From Rhodospirillales bacterium (lineage in GTDB: Bacteria > Pseudomonadota > Alphaproteobacteria > BOG-932 > Roseiterribacteraceae): a stretch of DNA of 40,604 bases. Where the stretch lies: positions 1 through 40,604 of the forward strand of contig JAQGIE010000010.1 in assembly GCA_028291365.1 (NCBI GenBank), written 5' to 3'. Below are positions 17,442 through 23,092 of the stretch, piece after piece; the first letter of the stretch is position 1; each line of letters begins with the position of its first letter. A program made the translations under genes and the position numbers. The notes beneath the pieces are model-generated. The model had not been told where the DNA came from and did no database searches. It saw only the letters and a list, made by a program, of their open reading frames with translations.

Positions 17442-17591
17442 CTACCGCGCCTTGGCGGCGTGCTTCGCCTTCGCGCGGCTTGCCGCCTCCCCGTCTCGAT
17501 CGAGCAATGATTCGACCAAGGCCAGCACGCCGAGCAGCATCGGGCCGCTGAAGAGAATTGCGAGCAGGGCAAGGCGTAGCAGCACGCTCAT
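17442..17591 (-). CDS. Small membrane protein, 49 residues
   Basis: A short frame with a strong ribosome-binding site (GAGGAGTG, about 10 nt before the ATG at 17591). The first 30 residues form one membrane segment (VLLRLALLAILFSGPMLLG and on through VLALVESLL). The rest is a basic, lysine- and alanine-rich tail ending KAR. No family was recognised. It is convergent with ldhA, 14 nt apart. A FixK-like palindrome centred about 86 bp before its start would put transcription near 17636, so it may be a low-oxygen-induced small membrane protein. The frame, membrane segment and ribosome-binding site support it; no homologue is known to me. Confidence 0.5.
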   Translation of the reverse strand: MSVLLRLALLAILFSGPMLLGVLALVESLLDRDGEAASRAKAKHAAKAR

Positions 17592-17666
17592 CGCTGACGA
17601 CACTCCTCGTTTACCCGGCCGCTGCCGGCGACCGTTGCATATCGCTTACAGGCTTGCCGATCCGCC

Positions 17667-17688
17667 GGCATTGATCCAACGCAATGCC
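17667..17688. promoter_or_regulatory. FixK/FNR-type palindrome (second)
   Basis: GGCATTG and CAATGCC form perfect 7-bp arms. The core TTGATCCAACGCAA (17671-17684) fits TTG(A/C)-N6-(T/G)CAA. It could serve the small membrane gene to the left or the phosphotransferase gene to the right, though it is some 280 bp from the latter. A weak minus-strand frame (17611-17901) overlaps it and is probably not a gene. Confidence 0.5.
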
Positions 17689-17884
17689 GTCGGGCGCAAA
17701 CAGAGTTTCATACGGAGTCACATTCACGCACGCCGCACTACGGTCCTGCAGGTGGCAGAGCGCAACGCGGAGCTTATCGCGCGTGAGCCTGCACGCGACT
17801 GTTCGATCGTGCGGATCCAACTGATCTGCATCAATGCGGCGCGCGCGCCTACGCACGATGAGGAAATCCTGAGGGAGGAGCCCG

Positions 17885-17944
17885 ATGTTTCGCCAGACCA
17901 TCCTATTCGCCGCGCTCGCACCGGACGACGCGACGCTCGCGTAA
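17885..17944 (+). pseudogene. 19-codon frame resembling a universal stress protein N-terminus
   Basis: A very good ribosome-binding site (GAGGGAGGAG) precedes an ATG reading MFRQTILFAALAPDD and stopping after 19 codons. The start resembles the universal stress protein at 15523 (MTFRTILTHVAPGDG). It may be the stub of a lost second stress protein, or it may now act as a leader peptide for the gene 16 nt downstream. The evidence is short. Confidence 0.35.
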
Positions 17945-17960
17945 ATTTCGGAGCGAAGCC

Positions 17961-19465
17961 ATGTCCGACCTCGACCAGCGCGATGTGATCGGATTCCTCA
18001 GCAATCCCGCCAGCTACGGCGTCGGCGACAGCGTGCAGCGCATCGACACGCATGCCTCGATCGTTTTCCTGGCCGGCGACGCGGCCTACAAGCTCAAACG
18101 CGCCGTCGCCTTCGGCCATCTCGATTTCACCACGCGGGCGCGCCGGCGGCTCGCCTGCGCTGCCGAGGCCAGCATCAACCGCCAGTTCACGCCTGACCTG
18201 TACCGCGCCGCGCGCACGATCCGGCGGAACCCACACGGCGTCCTGCGCTTCGACGGCGACGGGAAGGCGCTCGACTGGGTGGTCGAGATGCGCCGCTTCG
18301 ATCCGCAGCACCAGCTCGACGTCCTGGCCGACCATAATCAGCTGCCCGTGCCGATGAGGATCCAGCTGGCGACGCGCCTGTCCGAGCTGCACGACCGCGC
18401 CGAGATCGCCGCCGATCCGCGCGAGCCGCCGCTCGGCACCAGCGATCTGCTCGCCGGCATCGCCCAGGAACTCGCCCACGCGGTGCCGGTGCTGGATCCG
18501 GCGGCGATTGCACGTTGGCACGACCGCGCGCGCACGGCGGTGGCGCCGCTCGAGCGGCTGCTCGCGGCCCGGCGCGATGCGGGCAAAGTCCGCCGCTGCC
18601 ACGGCGACCTGCATCTCGCCAACTGGTGTCTGCTGGACGGCAAGCCGGCGCCGTTCGACGCGATCGAGTTCAGCCGCTCGCTCGCCACCACCGACATTCT
18701 GTACGACCTCGCCTTCCCACTGATGGACCTGGCGCAGTACGGCCGGATCGAAGCGGCGAACGCGGTCTTCAACCGTTATTTCGACCTGCAGAACGAAGTC
18801 GGCGGGCTGGCTGCATTGCCGTTGTTCCAGTCGCTGCGCGCAGCGATCCGCGCGCACGTGCTGGCGGCCGCGTCGCAACAGCAGGAACAAGCCGCCTCGC
18901 GCAACCGGCTGATCGGCAGGGCCCGCGCCTATCTGACCACCGCGCTCGAATTCCTTCGCCCCTACCCGCCGCGCCTAATCGCGATCGGCGGCTTCAGCGG
19001 TACGGGGAAATCGACCCTGGCACACGAGATCGCGCCGTGCCTGGGCCTGTCGCCGGGCGCCCGCGTGCTGCGGAGCGACGTGCTGCGCAAACGCTTCCAC
19101 CGCGTCGAGCGGTATCAGCGCCTGCCCGACAGCGCCTATGACGAGAAACTCGACCGCGAAATCTATCGTCGCCTGTGCGGCGAGGCGGAGACCGCGCTTC
19201 GCGCCGGCAGGACGGTGGTCGCCGACGCGTTTTCGCACGCGCTGCCGATCGCACCGCGATGCGCACGGTCCCCGCGAAGGTGGGTGTTCGCGCGCGAATC
19301 CAGCATCGCGGCGCCGGCACCTCGGACGCCGATCTGCGCGTGCTGCAAGAGCAGCTGCGCGCCGGACACGGCGATCTCGACTGGCGCCGCATCGACGCGT
19401 CGACCGACGTGCCGAGCTGCGCCCGGACGGCGCTTCGCACGAGCGAACTGCATCACGCGGTCTGA
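17961..19465 (+). pseudogene. Phosphotransferase-AAA ATPase fusion, frameshifted near its C-terminus
   Basis: A two-domain protein: an aminoglycoside-phosphotransferase-like N-terminal half and a P-loop kinase-like C-terminal half. The first has CHGDLHLANW (His about residue 214) and FDAIEFS about 20 residues later, the expected Brenner motif and metal-binding aspartate. The second has Walker A GGFSGTGKST near 343-352. Near 19228 the frame changes: adding one base after GACGC restores VVADAVFARAADR, the usual family sequence. The restored frame runs through SDADLRVLQEQL and DWRRIDAS to a stop at 19465. Unrepaired, the frame reads to 19475 as unrelated arginine-rich sequence. The restored tail also appears to lack about 15-20 residues before SDAD. 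It is probably inactive in its second domain, unless a sequencing error is involved. GGAG precedes the ATG. Confidence 0.7.
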
Positions 19466-19486
19466 AGCGGCCTAGGCTGTGCGCGA

Positions 19487-19500
19487 TTGCGCCAGATCAA
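19487..19500. promoter_or_regulatory. FixK/FNR-type box upstream of the CBS gene
   Basis: TTGCGCCAGATCAA fits TTG(A/C)-N6-(T/G)CAA. Its centre lies 60 bp before the CBS start, the same distance as the first box from the GNAT gene. A TTAGAT hexamer at 19521-19526 is in the right place for a -10 element. Confidence 0.6.
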
Positions 19501-19553
19501 TGAGGAAGCTGCGCTTTCCGTTAGATGGATAACGCTCAACCCTGGAGGCCAAC

Positions 19554-19911
19554 ATGCGCGCATCCGAATTGATGGAGACCGTCGTCATTTGTACCAAGCC
19601 GAGCAGTACGATCAAACAGGCCGCCGATCTCATGCTGAAGCATCGCGTCAGCGCCCTGCCGGTGGTCGACCCGCGTGACCACGTGATCGGACTCCTCAGC
19701 GAAGGCGATCTCATCCGCCGCGGCGAGTTGGGCAGCGAGCGTTTCGGCGTTCTTCGCTGATCCCGTGACGTTGGCGCGCGAATACGTGCAGGCGCATGCG
19801 AGCAAGGTCAGCGATGTGATGACGACCGACGTCGTGACCGCGACGCCGGAAACGACACTCGCACACCCGCCCGCATCGCCTCAACGGCCATCGGAATGTC
19901 GCCACGACTAG
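19554..19911 (+). pseudogene. CBS-domain protein gene broken by frameshift(s)
   Basis: The first frame encodes one CBS domain, MRASELMETVV through ALPVVDPRDHVIGLLSEGDLIRRGELG, and then stops at 19760. The continuation is in another frame from about 19747: FFADPVTLAREYVQAHASKVSDVMTTDVVTATPETTL, which is the linker and second CBS motif expected in this family. After 19865 the sequence again loses similarity and ends at 19911, so the second CBS domain is incomplete. An intact protein would have about 140 or more residues. CBS pairs bind adenine nucleotides and often occur in low-oxygen stress clusters. GGAGG lies 7 nt before the ATG, so the first 68 residues may still be made. Confidence 0.75.
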
Positions 19912-20039
19912 ACGGTCATGATCTACGATTGAAAAAGCAACTTGGCTACGAGCAGTTGCTCGAGCACGCCGAGGTCACCGAGCAGCTATGTAGCGATCTC
20001 GTTGAGTTTTTTATGCGCCGGCGTAGCTTGAATAAATAA
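19896..20039 (+). CDS. Possible 47-residue protein
   Basis: A short frame reading MSPRLDG, then a charged helix-like stretch LKKQLGYEQLLEHAEVTEQL and ending RRRSLNK. No family was recognised and the ribosome-binding site is weak. Its first 5 codons overlap the end of the CBS remnant. It may be a piece of a lost gene. Confidence 0.25.
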   Translation: MSPRLDGHDLRLKKQLGYEQLLEHAEVTEQLCSDLVEFFMRRRSLNK

Positions 20040-20313
20040 GACGTAACGATGACCGCGTGTATGCCGCAGCGCTAATCGCGGTTGCTTCCGTCGCTAATCG
20101 ACGGAGCTGGTTCTCGTCCCGGTGGCCAACAGCGAACGGATCACGAGGGATAATAGTAAGTCGCGATTGCGCAAAAGTGCTCAGTACAAAAATCATCAAA
20201 CGTACTGAGTGAGGACGGGCATGCCGTTCCGTACTGATGAAGTCTTCGCAGCGAAACGCGCTTGAGTGCGGTCTGTCCATTGATGGAATGGACGGACTCA
20301 GACTTCGAGTGGC
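20040..20313. other. Intergenic stretch with inverted repeat 20180-20209
   Basis: No convincing gene. CTCAGTAC (20180-20187) and GTACTGAG (20202-20209) are perfect 8-bp arms around 14 nt. A further GTACTGA at 20231-20237 repeats the right arm 29 bp on. The spacing suits a protein-binding site better than a terminator. No gene start follows on the plus strand. Confidence 0.4.
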
Positions 20314-20790
20314 TCAGGCTGAGTCCGGCACGGCGACCTCGCCCACGACCAAAGTCGAACGAAGGCTGTTCACGCCCTCGCAGCTGGCGAGCCGGCCGAG
20401 CACGATCCGGTACAGCGAGTCGACCGAGTCGGTGCTCACCTTAAGCAGCAGGTCGCCCGAGCCGGCGATGACGTAGCTCTCGCGGATCTCCGGCGTATCG
20501 CGCAGTGCGCGTTGCAGCGACGCGGTCGCGTCCCGGTGCAGCGGCCGGAAACCTACGCTGACGAACGCGACCACCCGCTTGCCCAGGACGCGTTCGTCGA
20601 TGCGCGCGGCATAGCCCAAGATGACACCATCCGCTTCCAGCCGGCGCAGCCGCGACCGGATGGTCCGGGACGTGGTGACGCCCAGCTCGCGTTGGATCTC
20701 GCCCTGGGTCAGCCGCGCATTGCGTGCGAGCAGCGCCAACAGCTTGCGGTCAAGTTCGTCGAACTTGCGCGCCTGCGGCGCTGGCGCCAT
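20314..20790 (-). CDS. Lrp/AsnC family transcriptional regulator
   Basis: A 158-residue feast/famine regulator. The N-terminal helix-turn-helix region reads DELDRKLLALLARNARLTQGEIQRELG followed by SRTIRSRLRRLEADGVILGY. The C-terminal RAM/AsnC effector domain has VVAFVSVGF, IRESYVIAGSGDLLLKVSTDS and a terminal strand STLVVGEVAV. Effectors are usually amino acids. The ATG at 20790 gives the usual family length; open frame continues upstream to 20868. A perfect 20-bp palindrome lies 81 bp upstream. It follows the TetR gene on the same strand, and with the sarcosine operon next door an amino-acid-sensing role (glycine or sarcosine) is plausible but unproven. Confidence 0.85.
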   Translation of the reverse strand: MAPAPQARKFDELDRKLLALLARNARLTQGEIQRELGVTTSRTIRSRLRRLEADGVILGYAARIDERVLGKRVVAFVSVGFRPLHRDATASLQRALRDTPEIRESYVIAGSGDLLLKVSTDSVDSLYRIVLGRLASCEGVNSLRSTLVVGEVAVPDSA

Positions 20791-20870
20791 CAATGTGGCA
20801 AGCCAGCACGGACCGTTGTCCTTCGCTCCGCTGGGTAGATCGGCTGCGAGCTGCATCGTGACGAACACGT

Positions 20871-20890
20871 ACCATACAGCGCTGTATGGT
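20871..20890. promoter_or_regulatory. Operator palindrome O1 (perfect)
   Basis: ACCATACAGC/GCTGTATGGT is a perfect 20-bp palindrome between the TetR stop and the Lrp gene start. It is the best copy of a motif found also at 21547, 28458 and 37642. Its form (two 8-9 bp arms around a 2-bp centre) is typical of TetR-family operators. Confidence 0.7.
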
Positions 20891-20910
20891 TCAATCGAGA
20901 AGCAGGGAAA

Positions 20911-21516
20911 TCAGCTGTCGAGTTCGACCAGGATTTTGGAATAGAGCGGCAGCAGCTTGTGCCGTTCGGCTTCGGATTCGCGGATCGCCAGCGCGTAATA
21001 GCCGACCTGGTGGAAATAGATTACGCGGGCGCGCACCACCGCCTCTTCCGGCGCGAAACCGAACGAGTTCATCAGGCGCGTCAACGCGGCGATGCGCTTC
21101 TCGTCGATCCGACGCACCGCACGGGCGACCGCGGCGTCCTTGCGGGCCCAGTCGCGCACCGCTGAATCGAAGGCCGGGCTGAACTCCTTTTCCTCGATCC
21201 AGACTTTGGTGACTTCGTTGAAACCGTCCCGGCCGCGCTTCTCCGCCGCTTCGATCGCAAGCAGCAGCGGGCCGGTATTGGTCGCCTCCCAATGATCGAG
21301 CAGCGCGCGCAACAGGTCGTCGCGATCGGTGAAGTGCCAGTAGAAGCTGCCGCGCGTCATCTTGATGTCGCGCGCCAACCGGTCGACTTTCACATGGTCG
21401 ACGCCGCCCTTGAGCAACGCCGCCTTGGCCGCGTGCAGCCAGTCTTCGCGGCTCAGTGGGGGCGGTGCCGTCTTGCTTTTGCTTTTGGCGCGCGGCGCGG
21501 TTTTCTTGGTAGCCAT
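20911..21516 (-). CDS. TetR family transcriptional regulator
   Basis: A 201-residue TetR/AcrR repressor. After a basic N-terminal tail (MATKKTAPRAKSKSKTAPP) comes the DNA-binding domain: LSREDWLHAAKAALLKGG, then VKVDRLARDIKMTRGSFYWHFTDRDDLLRALL, the classic TetR helix-turn-helix ending in YWHF. The C-terminal half is helical and would bind the inducer. ATG 21516 was chosen; an ATG 12 nt upstream is also possible. An imperfect copy of the palindromic operator lies 31-48 bp upstream, consistent with autorepression. The same palindrome occurs before lrp, purU and the ECF sigma gene, so I infer this protein controls all four. Confidence 0.85.
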   Translation of the reverse strand: MATKKTAPRAKSKSKTAPPPLSREDWLHAAKAALLKGGVDHVKVDRLARDIKMTRGSFYWHFTDRDDLLRALLDHWEATNTGPLLLAIEAAEKRGRDGFNEVTKVWIEEKEFSPAFDSAVRDWARKDAAVARAVRRIDEKRIAALTRLMNSFGFAPEEAVVRARVIYFHQVGYYALAIRESEAERHKLLPLYSKILVELDS

Positions 21517-21546
21517 GTGCGCGACCATAGCGTCCAGGACGGCCGG

Positions 21547-21564
21547 CAATCCAGGTCTGTATGG
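21547..21564. promoter_or_regulatory. Operator palindrome O2 (imperfect), before TetR gene
   Basis: CAATCCAG-GT-CTGTATGG matches the consensus CCATACAG-N2-CTGTATGG at 6 of 8 left-arm and 8 of 8 right-arm positions. It lies between the folD stop and the TetR start. Confidence 0.5.
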
Positions 21565-21581
21565 CCGGGTCTTTACGAACC

Positions 21582-22505
21582 TCAGGCGGCTTGGTTGATC
21601 GGATCGTCGGCGAGGCCGAGAGTCGCCGGCGCCAGGCGTGCTGTACTGCCCGCGGCCTGCAGCGTGTTGAGCAGCAGGCAGGCGATCGTCATCGGACCGA
21701 CGCCGCCCGGCACCGGCGTCAATGCGCCCGCGACCTGCGCCGCCGACGGGTCCACGTCGCCGACGATACGGAACTTGCCGCTCGCCGGGTCCTGCACCCG
21801 GTTGATGCCGACATCGATCACGATCGCCCGCGGCTTGACCCAGTCGGGACGCACCAGTCCGGGCTTGCCGACCGCCGTCACGAGAATGTCGGCGCCGCGG
21901 CACAGGAACGGCGTGTCGCGCGTGTGGATATGCGCGACGGTGACGGTGGCCCGCTCGGCCAGCAACAGCGCCGCCATCGGCTTACCGACAATGTTCGAAC
22001 TGCCGAGAACGACCGCGTTCATGCCGGTCAAGTCCGGCGTCACCTGTTTGATCAGCATCAGACAGCCGAGCGGCGTGCACGGCACCAGCGCCGTGGCGTT
22101 CTGCGAGACCTTGCCCGCGTTCAGCGCGTGCAACCCGTCGACGTCCTTGTCGGGATCGATCGCCGCCATCACGCGCAGCGTGTTGACATGATCGGGTAGC
22201 GGTAGTTGCACGAGAATGCCGTCGACGTCGTCTGCTGCATTCCAGGCGGCGATCTGGCCCAGGATCTCCGCCTCGCTCACGCCGGACGGAAACCGCATCA
22301 CGTTCGACACGATCCCGACCTCGGCTGCGCGCTGCAATTTGCTGCGCACATAGACGTGGCTGGCCGGATCGTCGCCCACGAGAATGACGGCAAGCCCCGG
22401 CTTGCGCCCGGTCAACGCCGCAAATTTCGCCGCTGCCTGCGCGACGCGCGCGCGCAGCCGCGCAGCTGCTTCATTGCCGTCGATGCGCAGCGCCGTGCCG
22501 CTCAT
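21582..22505 (-). CDS. folD: Bifunctional methylene-THF dehydrogenase / methenyl-THF cyclohydrolase
   Basis: FolD, 307 residues. It converts 5,10-methylene-THF to 10-formyl-THF with NADP+. Family motifs are all present: HVYVRSKLQRAAEVGI (the catalytic Y-x3-K), ILVQLPLPDHV, DPDKDVDGLH, PCTPLGCLMLI, the Rossmann segment VVLGSSNIVGKPMAALLL, and PGGVGPMTIACLL at the end. The ATG overlaps the soxG stop by 4 nt. It is the last gene of the purU-sox operon. There it would process the methylene-THF formed by sarcosine oxidase, feeding PurU. It may be a second copy besides a housekeeping folD. Confidence 0.95.
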   Translation of the reverse strand: MSGTALRIDGNEAAARLRARVAQAAAKFAALTGRKPGLAVILVGDDPASHVYVRSKLQRAAEVGIVSNVMRFPSGVSEAEILGQIAAWNAADDVDGILVQLPLPDHVNTLRVMAAIDPDKDVDGLHALNAGKVSQNATALVPCTPLGCLMLIKQVTPDLTGMNAVVLGSSNIVGKPMAALLLAERATVTVAHIHTRDTPFLCRGADILVTAVGKPGLVRPDWVKPRAIVIDVGINRVQDPASGKFRIVGDVDPSAAQVAGALTPVPGGVGPMTIACLLLNTLQAAGSTARLAPATLGLADDPINQAA

Positions 22506-23092
22506 GCCGCGACGTCGAATTCACGCGCCGCCTGGACCAGCCAGGTCCAGAGATACGGCGCCAGGCTGCTTTCGACATGCACGTCGAACCGGTCGGCCGC
22601 ACGACGGTGCAACAGCACCAAGGCCTGCCCAAGCAAGGTGCTGGCGCAGGCATCGACGGCGAAGGACGACGGGTCGAGATCGATCGGGCAGCCGCAGGCG
22701 AGCAGGTCAGCGGCAGAGGCACCTTCGATCTCGATCGCGCAACGCGCGGCGGTGAGATCGAACAGGCCGATTTCGTCGTCGCGCGCCGCATCGAGCCGTG
22801 CCAGCAACGACGCGGTCGCATCGCGCGAAGCCAGCGCCAGCCACCGCGACGGCGCGTGCCGGATCCAGGCCGGATCGTCGCCTTCGGCGCGATTGGGCGC
22901 GCGCGGCAAAGTCAGGCCAGTGCGCTGCTCGAACCGTTCCAGCGCCGCCAGATCTGGCGTCGCACGCGGATCGGCAAGGCGAAGCTGTACGTGGCCCAGC
23001 CCCGTCCGTTCGGTGAAGCGCAACGAACGGGCGACATACACGCCCTGCGCGATGCCGATCGGCGCCAGTGGCGACTGGAAAGTCTCAGCCAT
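22502..23092 (-). CDS. soxG: Sarcosine oxidase gamma subunit
   Basis: SoxG, about 196 residues, the small structural subunit of heterotetrameric sarcosine oxidase. Recognisable are the N-terminal MAETFQSPLAPI, VQLRLADPRATPDLAALERFEQRTG, WLALASRD with IDLDPSSFAVDACASTLLGQALVLLHR, and the end SLAPYLWTWLVQAAREF, which follow the subunit's usual order. The ATG at 23092 overlaps the soxA stop by 8 nt and its stop overlaps folD by 4 nt. Position and length, more than single motifs, support the call. Confidence 0.85.
   Translation of the reverse strand: MAETFQSPLAPIGIAQGVYVARSLRFTERTGLGHVQLRLADPRATPDLAALERFEQRTGLTLPRAPNRAEGDDPAWIRHAPSRWLALASRDATASLLARLDAARDDEIGLFDLTAARCAIEIEGASAADLLACGCPIDLDPSSFAVDACASTLLGQALVLLHRRAADRFDVHVESSLAPYLWTWLVQAAREFDVAA

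Noticed and set aside
17611-17901. Minus-strand frame of 96 codons between the small membrane gene and the phosphotransferase gene
   Set aside because: No recognisable domain and a poor ribosome-binding site, and it contains a FixK-like palindrome. It could be real but is not supported.
20871-20890. Palindrome read as an intrinsic terminator of the TetR gene
   Set aside because: The stem has no loop and no T-run follows. The same sequence recurs before gene starts, which favours an operator.
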